Below are positions 46,203-58,999 of a DNA stretch of 64,000 nucleotides, in pieces. The DNA lies in assembly GCA_007449985.2 (NCBI GenBank), contig VIIQ02000015.1:662501-726500 (forward strand). Direction: 5' to 3'. A program made the translations under genes and the position numbers. Position 1 is the stretch's first letter; every line of letters starts with the position of its first letter. Under the pieces are notes generated by a model. It was not told the origin of the DNA and made no database searches. It was given only the letters and a program-made list of their open reading frames with translations. This DNA is from Desmodesmus armatus. Its lineage: Eukaryota > Chlorophyta > Chlorophyceae > Sphaeropleales > Scenedesmaceae.

Positions 46203-49200
46203 GCACAAAGCAATCAAAACACTTGGCACATGCAATCTGGTGATGCAGGGCTCAGCACAGCAATTGTAGCCGCTCGTTGCAAGCTGTCTCCGCCCCGAGT
46301 TTTCTCCCTGATTATGCCTGGCTCCGGCGTCAATGCCATCACCCAATGCGATTACATGCCGCATACAGTAGTTCTAGCATAGCAGACTATACATGCATGC
46401 AGCAAGCCTGGCAATCCCGCATTGTACTGCACGCCGCTCGGCACCCCTTCAGCAGTCACACGTGTCACACAATGGGTGGTGTGGTATGGAGGCACCCAAA
46501 TTTGTCATGTTACAAACGTGTGTGTCAGCGTATACTCACGCATCGTTGAAGTCTGGCTCTGCAGTCCTGCTGTTGATCACCACGTTCTCCAGCACTGCAC
46601 CAAACCTGCAGCACAGCACAGCATAGCACACGGATAGCAAGCTCTGACTGGGTTCTACTCAAGCGCCGCTCATTGTTTGTTTTGATTTCCTCTGTTTCCA
46701 CTGCCCTTTTTGTGTAATCGCCATCCATTTTCCTAGTTCCACAGTAGTGAACAGTACTGCGCAGCCACACAGGTTGGCCTCCCAACACTTGCCTCATCAA
46801 ATCGCTCAGCGGGGACGGTCCCCCCCCCCTACCCCCTACCCCTACCCCCCCCCCCACACCCCCCTACCCCCCCCCACTGGGGGTGGCACCCCCACCCCTA
46901 CCTGAGAGCTTGGTGGACGCCGTGTGGGCTGCTGGGTGTGATCCCAAGCACCTTAGCATAGCAGCCACCCTCGATGTTGAAGACACCTGCAGGCGTGCAT
47001 TGTCAACCTATCCGTCATGAGCGCTTGCAAGGTGAAAGACAGTGTGGATGTGTAGCCAGCAAGAGGCACTGGTCAGCCCATGGCACCTGGTAAGATGCAT
47101 GCCTCAACGGTATAAAGCTGTCAAGCTGTAGGCTAGAGGTAACTCCACAAGGTAGGCAGACGACAACCCCACAATCACATGCAGCCCTCTAATAACACTG
47201 TCGTCGGCCGTCAGGAACCACAAGCTGCCAACTGCATGCAAATTAAGCAAAGCAGCTATTCATGCAGTTAGCCAGCCAAAGCCTACAAACATGCATAACC
47301 TCCACTTAGCCCCACCTTGAGGCCCCCAGCAGTGCTCATCGTCACCCACCAAAGCCCTTTGAGGGTCAAATGATAAGGTTGTCTTGCCAGTCCCTGCACA
47401 CACACATGCACATGACGGCCGCCTGCTGAGCAGCAAGCACTGTCAACAGGCATAGCATATGGGCCACGTCACCCTTTTGACGCCTTACAGCTTTGCTGGA
47501 CATGCTGTCACTTGCATATGGTGCCGCTTCAGACTTTATCTTGCAAGCTGTCTGTGTTAATTGTTGCTGTCTCAAGCAAGTTTGGCAGGATCATGCGAGT
47601 GCTGCACAATGTGCAACTGCTAAGCACAGCCAAACACACCTGACAAGCCCAGGAACACCGAGACGTCACCCTTGGGCCCTACATTGCAGCCGCTGTGTAG
47701 AAACAGTGCATCAGGCACCCCCAGGTGGTAGTGCAGCAGGCTGTAAGGACAGCAAGGACAAACCACAGGACAGAGGAACAATACACTTCAAGTGAGAACG
47801 GCAGTGAGAACCAAAGTGAGAACAATAGTGGGAACCATTTGCATGCCCTTGTTGCTTGCTCAGAGGGCTCTGGATTTTCTGAACCCAGCCACACTCACTC
47901 TTTACTCTACTGGAGCAGTGGCTAAACAAAGCCAAATACACCACCCCCACCAACCGCACAGCCCACATGTGTACACGTGTGCACATGGTGCACCTGCTCG
48001 CTCATTTCCACTCACTCACGTCCAAATGCCCTTCTTGCTCTCCCCTGCGTACTGCGTTCCCAGGATGACAATCTCCTTGTGAGCCAGGCTGGTGACAATG
48101 CTGGTGGACGAAGTCATGTAGCACTCGTACTGCAGCACATGCACAGCACCACAGCAGCAGCAAATGAGAGTAGAGCAGCAGCACTCATGTTGAACGTACT
48201 AATGTAACAGTGACTGTGCTGCAGCGCAAACCCACCAGCAGAGCAGCAGCAAAGCAAAGACACAACATCTACAACTTGCACATACGATTCAGACTGGCTG
48301 GATTCAAATCAGCAGGGGTTGTGTAACAGCCAGTCGTACAAGCACAGAACTACGAGCAGCCAGCAACCAGCGGTCGGTGTGGCGGACCCACCTTGTTTGC
48401 CGGAAAGGCTCCCACGTGGTACACCACAAAGTCCGGCTCACCAAAAGATGCAAGCTGGGAGGGGCTGGCGGCGGCAACAGGCCGGCACAACCAAGGAGCA
48501 CGTACACAGGCAACAAGACAGACAGAAGCAACAAAGGGAAAGTACAAAAAACATCGTGAGTTTCGCATCCCCGCAAGCAACATATGGCACAGAGGCTGCT
48601 GTTGTACCCCTACGCCCCACATCACCAGTGCCGCTGGACGTCGCAGGTGGCCGGCTGTGCAAGTCTGTACAGGTAAAGACTCTCGGAGCTTCCCATGCAT
48701 GTCAGTCCCTCCAACCAGCTTGGGGTGCCATCAAGGCCCATCAAATGCTGCCGCAGCACTGTGACAGTATGGTTGACAGCAGTTGGGTCAACTGGACCCA
48801 GCTGCTGTAAACCATACTGTCACAGTGCTGCGGCAGCATTTGATGGGCCTTGATGTTGAACTGTGGGGGTACCTGGCACCCATATCAGTGGTACCGTGGT
48901 ACCTGGTATCCACATCACATGCTGGCACCTGTGACCCACCTTGCAGGCACCAGCATGTTGGTCAGCATCAGAGCATGGCAGGCGCTGCTGCATATGGCAC
49001 GCACCTTCTTCTGACACTGGAGCACTCAAGATAACGGCAACATGACAGCAGCAGCAGCAGCAGCAGCATTGCGCTCACTGAGCCACAAGGCTTGGGGGCG
49101 ATGATGAGTGCCAGTGGTGGTAGTGTACCCCCCTTGCAACCGTTGCAAGCCGTTTGGGCAAAGGCTTTGCCCCACCAGACCAAACCACTTGCAGATGATC

Positions 49201-49481
49201 TGCTGCAACTCTCTCTGACGTCCAACAAGTGACAGACCGCTTAGCTGTCCACCACACTTACATCCACACTGCAAGCAGGCGGCAAGTCTCACTTGGCATG
49301 CACACTGCACATCCCTAATAAAGCAACAGCAGCAGCAGCAACAACAGCAGTAGCAGTTCCAGCAAGCGCAGACTCACGCTTGCATCCCAGCCTGCATAGC
49401 CGTCCACCACATACACCCTGTCCTGCAGGTTGAGGTAGTCAACAGCGGTCTGACGAGTGGCCAGAAAGGCCCTGCCGTCGA

Positions 49482-49515
<34 letters not shown>

Positions 49516-50547
49516 GCGGCATCAGCAGCAGGTGTGTTATGCCACATACTGTGTTGGCCCAACACGATTGAGTCGCTGCACATGGGGTTGTTGCGTCAAC
49601 CCTCCGGTGTCTGTGGGGTGGTACCAGGTTGGTTGCAAGTCATGTGTCCACCCACATCAATGTTTGACTCTACCAGAGGTGAGCAGAAGCATCAAGCTGT
49701 TGTGGCTCACCGTGTGTCTGTGGGGTGGTTGGCTGAGCCGGGGCCCCACCATACATCAGCCTGGAACTGGGGTTCCTTCACGACCCTCTTGTCAGAGGGG
49801 CTGCGGCCCGTCCTGCTGCCACTGTGTACCACCAGCGCACCACTGCTGGCCAAGCTGGCCTCTGGCTCGAAAAGCAGGGCCTGAAAGGGCAGCATGTACA
49901 TGTGCGTGGGGTGAAGGGTGTGTGTCTATGTCGGCAGAGAGAGTGCATGCTGCCCTGTCGCACACTAGACTAGGTCAAATCGTGACGTAACCACCCGGAG
50001 GGTTGTGACGTAACCAACCGGAGGGGGGGGGGGTGCTGCAGCGTAACCCTGCTGCTGCTCTATACTATCATAGCAAGGGGCATATTATACTGTGCCCTGA
50101 AGTGGGGTGGGGTGGGGTTGGGGTGGGGGTGGGGTTGGGTTGGGGGTGGGGGAGAGGGGAGGGTAAAGAGGGGCGAGACTGACGAGGGCCAATCTGGGGG
50201 TGCTCTATGGGTGGGTGGGGTTGCCGCAGCTGCGAGCCTTGAGCCAGCTCTATCGATCTGGCTCAGTGCATGCCCGAATGCACTGTGCATGGAGAGCATT
50301 GTCTTGAACCCCACAATGCTGACTACGCTGCAGTTGTGATGCCTGACATATCACACTGCAGATAAATGCTTACGTGTTCATAGAGCTTGGCAACTCCAGG
50401 ATTGTGCCAGACAGCCTTTGGGTGCAACCCTGCATCCCTGCTGTGATGGTTGTGCAGCAGAAACCCTAAATCGTCTCCAAAGCTGCAGTGTCCCAGAGGG
50501 TGTATGCCCTGCATGCGCAATGATTGGCATGGAAGCATTGGTATCAT
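43457..50547 (-). CDS. Phosphoenolpyruvate carboxykinase (ATP type)
   Basis: Sixteen exons: 50374-50547, 49711-49880, 49378-49471, 48940-49010, 48392-48464, 48020-48129, 47640-47740, 47316-47393, 46902-46986, 46540-46605, 46043-46159, 45504-45583, 45010-45079, 44686-44762, 44218-44351, 43457-43897. All phases match, giving about 646 residues. The enzyme converts oxaloacetate plus ATP to PEP, CO2 and ADP in the cytosol (gluconeogenesis, carbon recycling). Diagnostic motifs in order: [62 protein letters not shown] with LGTQYAGE, the P-loop [10 protein letters not shown] across the exon 7/8 junction, kinase-2 [58 protein letters not shown], and [12 protein letters not shown]. The C terminus runs about 95 residues beyond the usual end (after LFCDNFSGL) as an Ala/Ser-rich extension. 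The first exon start (ATG 50547) is the in-frame Met furthest upstream. Further 5' exons are possible. Confidence 0.93.
44474..44497. repeat. Short perfect hairpin in a PEPCK intron
   Basis: CCGGGTCACTG, 2-base loop, CAGTGACCCGG, within the intron between exons 44686-44762 and 44218-44351. Confidence 0.9.
48729..48855. repeat. 127-bp foldback (near-perfect inverted repeat) in a PEPCK intron
   Basis: The left arm (48729 to about 48789) starts catcaaggcccatcaaatgc. The right arm (about 48793-48855) is its reverse complement with only about three mismatches over some 60 bases and a tiny loop. It lies in the intron between exons 48940-49010 and 48392-48464, so the PEPCK pre-mRNA would fold a 60-bp hairpin. 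It could be a miRNA/siRNA precursor, a small foldback transposon, or both. It is followed by two diverged ggtacctgg repeats (48868-48920). Confidence 0.9.
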
Positions 50548-51305
50548 TGGTGCACACTTACTCCGTCTGTTTCCTGCTGCTCAGCTGCACACATACATAC
50601 TCTGTGACAACAAGCTGTACTAGTCACCTGTTCTGCTAAGACAGAGAGAGACAGGTCCAGCACCATTCAACAGAAGTATAGCAAAGTGGCACATCCCTGG
50701 CTTTCAAAGACAGGGACGTGGGACGACATGGCTCAGCAAGGCTGTCGGAACAATCGATCCATGTCACGTGCAGTACATACACGTCGACTTCACGCAACAG
50801 CCTCAATAGAAAACACACATGCACTTCAGAAATACCTACCGCCATGCGAGGCGTGCAAAACATGCCTCAGATGCTCTGACCGGTTTGACTCGAGCTGCAG
50901 CTGCCCTCAATCAGCTGGCTCATGACTGATCAACTGGCATGTAGCAGGGTCGATGGATACTGAAGCGTCGCCAGGAGACCCACTGGTCGACCCTGCTCAT
51001 GACTGGTCAAATACTCAGACCTTGCCAGGCATGGCTATCATGGTCAAGCAAGGAGCAGAGATGGGACACCCAATGAGCAGGACAACCCAGCCGATCAGAT
51101 GCAGCTGCTGCTGCCTGGCACAACAAATGGGACACCACACAGTCTCTTTACACAACATCACAGCAACAACTGTGTGCATGGCCCAACCCCGGGTACAGAA
51201 TGGCCCGAGGCAAGATCATAGCAGCAGCAAGTGGATGTTTGAACCAAAGGACACAGTCAAAGCCAGAAGCCACTCATAGTCACACTCAGTCACACAGTCA
51301 ACTGC
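50548..51305. other. Region between the large low-complexity gene and PEPCK
   Basis: 3' region of the minus gene ending at 51306 and upstream region of PEPCK. Reverse complement TGTAA at 51148-51152 is the likely poly(A) signal of the upstream gene. Any extra 5' exon of PEPCK would lie here. None is evident. Confidence 0.4.
51148..51152 (-). promoter_or_regulatory. Probable TGTAA poly(A) signal of the large low-complexity gene
   Basis: The reverse complement reads TGTAA, about 155 bases past the stop at 51306. Confidence 0.45.
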
Positions 51306-52001
51306 TCAGCTGCTGCCATCGCTGTCACTGCTGCTGCCATCCACAGCCGACAACCCAGTGACTCCATCCAAGATGCCACTGCTGCTACTGCTAGCTTCAC
51401 TTGCTAAGCCCCCACTCTGGTGTTGCTGCCGCTGCTGCCCTTGACGCCCCACCAGCTGCTGCTGGCTGCGGTTGCTGCTAGCAGCAGCAGCAGCAGCTGC
51501 GGCGAGTGTTGCAGTGTCACCAGCAGTCACCCCCAGCTGCTGCTGCTGCACCAGTTGCCACCACTGCTGTGGTGGCAGCCCGGCCATACTGCTGCGCAGC
51601 ACTGCTGCCATTGCTGCCAGGCCCCCTGAGCCATCACTGGCCCTCATTGGCCCACTTGGCGAATCTGCGACGCCAGCACTACCACCGTGATAACTAGCCG
51701 CTGCCGTCGCTGCAGCAGCAGCAGCAGCAGCAGCAGCACCGGCAGCAGTCCCGGCAGCAGCAGCACTGGGAAAGCCATGAGCCGCCACCCAAGCCTGCCA
51801 GTGAGCACCCCATCCTTCACTGCCGCTGCTGCTGCTGCTGGTGCCGGCAAGGTCACTGCTGCTGCTGCCGCCACTGTCACTGCTGCGTGAGGTGGAAGTC
51901 ACATTGCTAGGCTCGTCCTGCAGATGGGGTGGGGGTGTGCTGACAGGGAACAAGGCATCAAACCGCACCAATCCCCGTCCAGCTGCAGCAAAAGCATCCA
52001 G

Positions 52002-52039
<38 letters not shown>

Positions 52040-53122
52040 TGCCGTCACTGCTGCTGCTGCTGCTCCCAGAGGTCTCACTGAGCTCACTGATGCTGGGAAG
52101 CAGGGCCAGCGAGGTCCGGGGATCGATTCCTGCCGGCTGCGTGCTGGACCCCTGCAAAAGCAGCCGCAGGCCACTGCCCACAGAGGAGCCTGTGGCAGGA
52201 CTTGTGCTTTGCAGTGTGCGGCTTGAGACAGCCCTGGAGCCAATTTGAGCTGTGAATGCAGCTGCAGCAGCCCCAGGTGCTGCGAATGCTGCTGACGGTT
52301 GCCCTGCTGCCTCACTGCTGTCTGTATTTGGGTTACTTCTGGGGAAGCGCACCAGCGTAGCCGCAGGGCTCTTCCCGCTGCTGCTGCCGCTGTTGTCGTC
52401 ACCCGGTGACCCCCTGCTGCTGCTGCTGCCATGAGGCAGGGTGTTGCTGCTGCTGCTGGCGGCAGCAGCGGCAGCAGGGGAAGTGCGGTTGGGGCGCCAC
52501 AGTAGTATGGGAGACTTGCCAGCCGGCAGCAGCGGGGGCAGGACGTTGTCATGCTGCTGCTGGTAGTGTGGGCTGCCGCCACTGATGTCGCTGACGCTGT
52601 CGTCACTTGCGTTGGCCTGCTGCTGCTGCTGCTGCTGAGCAGCTGACCACTGCTCAGACCCTGTCGTACCAACACTGCCACCACCGCCGCCAGCAGCAGA
52701 CGACGCACTGCTGCCTCCTCCACTCCGAGCAGCGGCAGCAGCAGCAGCACTGTCGCCAGGGCCGTTGGCAGGCCATCCCACCCCACCACTGCAAGGTGAG
52801 GATGCATCTTCACCAGCTGCAGGGCTGCAAACAAACTCCTGTAGCACGTCTGACAACCAACCAGCAGCACCTGCACCCTGCTGCTGCTGCTGCTGCTGTT
52901 GTGGACTCCCTGGGGAGTGCATCTTTCCTTTCGAGCTGCTTGCAGGGCTCTCCTCTTCATCCTGCTGCACTGCACGCTGCTGCTGCTGCTGGGTGTATCT
53001 GGAATTTGTTGCACTGCCCTGCTGTTGTGCCGCCAGTGAGGCTGCCTCAGAACCAGAGGAGACTTCTGCAGGCTCAAAGTCATCATCATACGCTGCATCA
53101 GATCCAGCTGACATCACCCCTG

Positions 53123-53162
<40 letters not shown>

Positions 53163-54686
53163 AGGGTCTGCAAGCAGGCTACCTTTGTCTACAGAGGCAC
53201 GTCTGCTGCTGCTTCCGCAGCTACTGTTGGATGAAGAATGGTTGCCAGCCCCCCAGGAGTCAGTTGAGTCACGGAAACAGGCCGAGCTGGGGAGCGACAG
53301 CTCACGCGCAACATCAGCAGCAGCTGAGGGGCGCAGTATGCTTGCACTGTCGGCCTGCACTGACACGGAGCAGCTCGCCAAATGAACAGGTGGCATGCCT
53401 GCAGCTACTGCACCTGCCATGGCAGTGGGCCCGGCACCCCCAGCACCTCCCTGTGCCAGCATTGCTGCACGTGTGTCATCAACCGCAGGTGTGTGCTGTT
53501 GCACTTCTTGCGGCTGTGGTGGTGTGGCAGCAGCAGCAGCAGCAGCTGCAGAGTCTGACTGGGGTGTCCAGCTGTTGCCCAAGCTGCCAGCTGGAGCACC
53601 AACAGGCTGATGCTCCAGCGGTGCTGGCTGCTGCTGCTGCTGCTGTGCTCTCAGCTGCTTGTCCATCATGCCAGCTTCATCCTGCTGCTGCTGCTGCGTC
53701 GCCCGAGTCCCACCTCCCAGTAGACCCGGCAGGTGACCCAAGGAGTGCCGCTGCTGCCTGCTGCGCGGCCGAGGGGGTTGCTGCTGCTGCTGCTGCTGGC
53801 ACTCCTGGGTGCCAACAGCCGCAGCTGCACTGACTTGCTGCACACCATCCAGCGGCTGCTGTGGCTGCAGCTGGGTATGACCATTCGGCTCCAGATCGTC
53901 AGAAAGATGCACTATCTGCTGCTCACACTGGTGCCAGAGCTGCTGCCACTGCTGCTGCTGCTGCTGCTCACCCTCAAGCTTCTGCTGCTGCTGCTGCTGC
54001 TGCCATTGCATGTCATACTCGTGCTGCTGCCACACCTTCTCCTCCTGATGCTGCTGCTGCTGGTTGTCAGCACCCAAGGACTGCTGCCATGGTTGCTGTT
54101 GGACTTCTGCTAGTGGCTGCTGCAGCTGCTGTGGAGTCCATGCGGCCCCCTGCTGCTGCCAGTGCTGGTCAAACCCACCCTGCTGCTGCTGCTGCTGCTG
54201 AGGTGCCCTTGTCCTGACCATGCTGGCAGCTGGCCCAACTGCCCCCGCTGCCTCCTGGGGTGAAGCGTGGGACCCTGCTGGCTGCTACCCAGCTGCCCTG
54301 CCTGCTGCTGCTGCTGCATTGGCCACAAGCTTCCTGGCTGTGCCAGGGGGTTTGCGGACCCAGCAGCAGCAGCAGCAGTAGGGGGCTTCCACAGCAGCAT
54401 CACCTCCCTCAGGGACTGCAGCAGAGCCATGTCTTCCTGGACCGCTTGCGCAAGCAGTGCATCAGGACTCCCTGCCTGCCCGTGCTGTCGCTGCTGCTGC
54501 TGCTGCTGCAACACCACTGGCGTCGCAGCACCGCCAGCTGTTGCTGCTGCTGCTGCTGGGGGTGGTGGCCCTTGTGGCTTGTCTGCTGCCGCAGCTGCAT
54601 GTGAGCGCTGCAGCAGCCGCTGCCCCATAATTTCATCAACCAGCAACTCAAGCAGCTCCGCCTCAACATCCAACTCAGCCTGCTGC

Positions 54687-54719
<33 letters not shown>

Positions 54720-57700
54720 TGTTGTGGCTGCTGAGGCTGCTGTTGCTGCTGCTGCTGCGACAGCTGATCTGCCCACCTGACAACACCACAGCTTGCCGCT
54801 TCAGCTGCTGGTGCTGCGGACGGCAACCCAGGTGCCATCGGCCACTGCTGCTGCTGCTGCTGCTGCTGTGTGCGCCACCACGTGAGCAGTGGGTCACTTT
54901 GAGCATCAAAGTCACCACCCACAGCAGCAGCAGCAGCAGCTGTCCCTACCAGTCTTACTGCCGCCCCTCCTAGTGTGCTGGGGCCTCCAGGCAGCACTGT
55001 CATGTCGTGCACAGCAGCAAACTGCCGAGCCGGTTGAGCTTTACTGCTGGTGCCGTGCTGTAGCAGCCAGTGGTTGAGGACGTCACCATCCACAACCCTA
55101 GGAGCAGCATCACTGCCACCACCACCCAGTACTGCTGCTGCTGCTGCTGCTGCTGTACCAGTGACCGTAGTAGCAGCATCAACCACGCCTGCAGGTGCAG
55201 CTGCTGCTGCCGCTGCTGCAGTATTGCTGCCGCTGAGTGGCGGCTGCCCTGCACTATCAAAAGCAAGCCAATCAGCCGCCTCTCCCGGATCCTGTAGCAG
55301 CTGCTGCTGCTGCTGCTGCGGCTGCATGCCCACCATCGCATCTACCAGCAGGTCAAGCACCTCAGAAGCTGCCATGCTGCCTGCACCGGCAAGGTCAGCC
55401 AGCGCAGACCCCAGCACCTCCGCCCTGCAGCCCCCCTCATCCTGACCTGCTGCAGCCGCCGCAGCCGCCCGAGCCGCCAGCCGCCGGGCCTGCAGCCGCT
55501 GCAGCGCAGAACCCCCACGAGCTGCTGCCGCAGGCAACTCCCCGCGTGCAGCAGCGGCGGCAGCTGCTGCTGCAGCAGCAGTGCTGGCACGGGGTCCAGC
55601 TGTGGTGGGTGTCTGCTTGCGGCGCTTTGCTGCGCTGACTACGTATGGCTCAACGAAGCGTGGCAGCTGCTGCTGGGGCCCCTGGGGTCCCATTGCTGCC
55701 AAAGCAGCCGACGGCAGCCGCCGCCGGGTGCTGCTGCCGCTGCTGGTGACACCCTCATTGCTGCCGCTGTTGCCAGTGGTGGCTGAGCGTGGCCGAGGAG
55801 CAGCAGCTGATGGAGAAGGGAGGGGGCATCCACACGCCTGCCAAAGGCAACCACCACAGGCTTGGCTTTTGCTGCTGCTGCTGCTGATGGCGAGGTTTTA
55901 GATGGTGACGGCGCCGCCACTGCTGTCGCTGCTGGCCGCACTGCCTGCTTCGTTGGCGTGCGCTGATGCTGCTTGTCAGCTGCAGCCGCCGCCTCGGCGG
56001 CAGCAGCAGCAGCAGCGGCGGCCGCCGCCGCAGCAGCTGTTGACGGCTTGCCGGGCGACCTCAACCCCACAGTCTTGCCTGGCGATGCAGGAGGAATACC
56101 CTTCTTAGGCGTTGTGCTGCTGCTGCCAACTGCCGCCCCCGCTGCTGCTGAACTTGGGTGCACTTGGTCTGCAAATGTCACTCCTGCTGCTGTCCGGCCC
56201 GCTGCTGCTGCCTGCCGGCCCTTACCTGGCCCAGCGGCAGCAGCGGTTGCCAACCGCCAAGCCACCTCTGCCTCCACAGCAGCAGCAAAGCGGTTCACGT
56301 CCTGCCAGCAATCTTCCTGCTGGTAGAAGCGAGATATGGGAGGCATCACACACAGCCATGCAGCAGCAGCACCAGCAGCACCATCACTGCCGCTGCTGCT
56401 GCTGGTCACCCCAACAGTTGCTCCAGACGCTACTGGTGCTGCGTGGGTGGTGCTGCTGCTGATGCTTGTGAGCGCGCGATTGCTTGCTGCCATCCCTTGT
56501 GCTGCTGCTGCTGAAAGGTCTTGCACTGCTGCTGCCGCGTCATGCAAGCGGTTGAGGGCGGCTGCATAGTCAAAGCGGCTGCCCAGCAGCTGTATGGCAG
56601 CCCTGCAGCAGCACAAATTCAGGGTGGCGAGGCTGCGGTCAGAGGTAGTACACAAGTGATTAAGGTCACTGCCCGCAGATACAAACGCAGGTATACTTGC
56701 CATATGTGGGCAGCAGGGGTTACACGCAGCAAATCACTGTTTTTGTTTGCAGGATCTTCCGTCCACACCAAGCATGACATATCAATGTTGGTGCGTGCAG
56801 TGCACCAGCTCGATTTGATGCCAAGAAAACCACCAGTATGTGCACACCCCACAAAAGCAGCGTGTACCATAGCATAACAATGCACAGCCCGCACCTGTCT
56901 GCGTCCTCCATCCGCCGCTGCTGCTGCAGCACTGCTGCCGGTGACGGGTCCGGTGCCAGCAGCAGTGGCCGTGGTGGAGTTGGGTCCGTGACTTTCCTCA
57001 GGGTGCGCTGCACTGCGCTGCCCAGCTGGGGCGGCAGCGTGACTGCAGGCTGAAGGCCCAGGGCACCAGGCTTGTCCACTGCACATGCAGCAGCAGCAGC
57101 AGGCGCTGCTGCTGACTCATGCCATGGCTGCTGCTGCTGCTGCTGCAGGGTGCGTTTGTGCTGTGAATGTTCCTTGCTGCTGGTGCGGGGGTCGGTGTCC
57201 GGCTGTTGTGGCGGGGCCGGCTGTGGCAGTGCTGACTGCCCTGTTGCGACAGCTGTGCTGCCACGTGGTAAGGCTGCTTGCAACACCACTTGTGTGCTGG
57301 CAGCCGGCACTGCTACTGCCTGCAGTGATGACTCGCGATCGTCACGTGTTCCGCCCCTGTTGCTGCTGATTTTGCTGTTCTCAGCTGCTTGCATGCTGAT
57401 AAGGGTGGGGGACCCTCGACACCAGCAGCAGCTGCTGCTGTTGCTGCAGCGGCATCTGTGCCGAGCATCGCTACACCTTGCAAACTGCTGCGACTGCCGT
57501 CTGCTGCCAGCTGCTCAGGCTTGGTCTGCTGCTGCTGCTCATGGCTAGGCTGCGCGTCTGCTGCTGCTGCTGCTGTCTCAAGCTCTGCTGGCTGCCCTGG
57601 CCACAGACGTGGGAAGCATATGGCTGGTGGTGCTGCTGACAACCCAGCACTGAGACCATCCGCTGCCATGGTGCCTGCTGGGCTAGCTGCACCAGCAACA

Positions 57701-58810
57701 GCAGCAGCCTCACCACCACCTGCAGCAGCAGGGATGCGTATGATGGGTCCCTGGCAGGGTGGGACCCTCACTGCACCACCTGCTGCTGCTGCTGAGCCTG
57801 ACTGCTGCCTGCTCAGGGCGCCTCCTGCTGCTGCTGCTGCGGTTGCAGCTGCTGCAGGACCTGCGAAGCGCAGCAGCTGCTGCTCTGGTGCAGTGAGTGA
57901 CGAGCTACTGGGCTGCTGTTGCACAGAACGCTGGCTGTGCTGACCGTTGTCCTGCAGCTGCTTGTCCTGCACGAGCTGGTTGGACAGCTGGAGTGGCAGT
58001 GCAAGGGACTGTTCACTGTCTGCTGCTGTGGCCCTCCTAGAATGCCGGTTGTGCAGCATCGTCTCCGCCACAGCCTTGGTTGCTGCTGCTGTGGCTGCAG
58101 TCACCAGCATGCTCAGCTGCTCATTTGTGACAGCAACGAGGGATGGCTGATGTGTTGGATCCAGGGAGCAGCTGCTGCTTTCGCTTGCCGCTGCATCCTG
58201 ATGCTGCTGTGACGATTTGGCAGCCAGGTTGGTGTGTGCTGGGGCTGTTGTGTTGGTGGCATCGGCCAGAGGCCTGCTGCGCTCGGGCTGAGCTGTGCCG
58301 AACATTGCGCTTGGTTCCTGGAAGGATTGAGGGTACAGCTTGTGTATCACCTGCATGACATACAACACGGTGCACAGCAGTGATGTTACTTGGCGCACCG
58401 CACTGCTGTGAGGATACGGGTGTGCATATGAGGATGCATCGCTGCTATGGAGTGCTGTACAGCCAGCACTCTTACCGTCTGCAAGTACTGTCGCTGATGG
58501 GGACTGCTGCAGGCCTCCTGCAGCAGCTGATCAAGCGCAGCCCCATCACTGCAGATGTTGCCCTGCAAGGTCACCAGCAGCAGGTGTCATGGTGGTCAGG
58601 ACAAGCTGAGATGCACCATGCAAGCACAAGGACAACCATGCATACCTTTCTGATCTTGTCTAGCACCCTTTCCACCTTGGTCCTCAGCTCTTCAGGTGCC
58701 TGCTGTTCAAAAACCTCCATCAGACAGCTTGTTGTTGTGAGGTCCATCACACTTCTCAAGTTGAGGGGGGTCTCATGCTTGTAGTAATAGATTTGATCGA
58801 AATACAGCAT
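51306..58810 (-). CDS. Very large Gln/Ala/Ser-rich protein of unknown function, with apparent frameshifts
   Basis: Exons 58646-58810, 58476-58562, 56895-58350 and 51306-56602 join in phase. The first about 110 residues are ordinary globular or helical sequence (MLYFDQIYYYKHETPLNLRS, then TTTSCLMEVFEQQAPEELRTK, then VIHKLYPQSFQEP). Two further conserved-looking blocks are QRTLRKVTDPTPPRPLL with QLLGSRFDYAAALNRLHD, and ISRFYQQEDCWQDVNRF. A basic SPxK/TPxK-rich stretch follows (SPGKTVGLRSPGKPS), and PRFVEPYVVSAAKRRKQTP. The C-terminal half is poly-Gln/poly-Ala/Ser low complexity. The long exons change frame near 57,410, 55,823 and 54,262. Each time the frame continues sensibly in another frame at a short C or G homopolymer, so one-base assembly errors are more likely than introns. 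The total would exceed 2,000 residues. SPxK motifs suggest a nuclear or cytoskeletal cell-cycle-regulated protein, but that is speculation. Confidence 0.55.
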
Positions 58811-58999
58811 GATGGGTTTGTTCGCTCGAGGCCCCAGACCTGGAAGCTCACAACTGTCACAGGGACTCTGAGTGCCTCGCCTAGGTCAAGGTTGGCCGGC
58901 TACATCATACGCCAAATCAACGTACAAGGTAACCAGACTCTGCGCGGATCTCCACACGCACCCGAGTATCATAGCAGGAATCACAGCAGATCACATCCA
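58811..58999. promoter_or_regulatory. Compact divergent promoter region
   Basis: Only 189 bases separate the proposed start codons of the minus-strand large gene (58810) and the plus-strand glycosyltransferase (59000). Both promoters and 5' UTRs must fit here or overlap the coding ends, unless either gene has an unseen 5' exon. No TATA box is visible. Confidence 0.5.
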
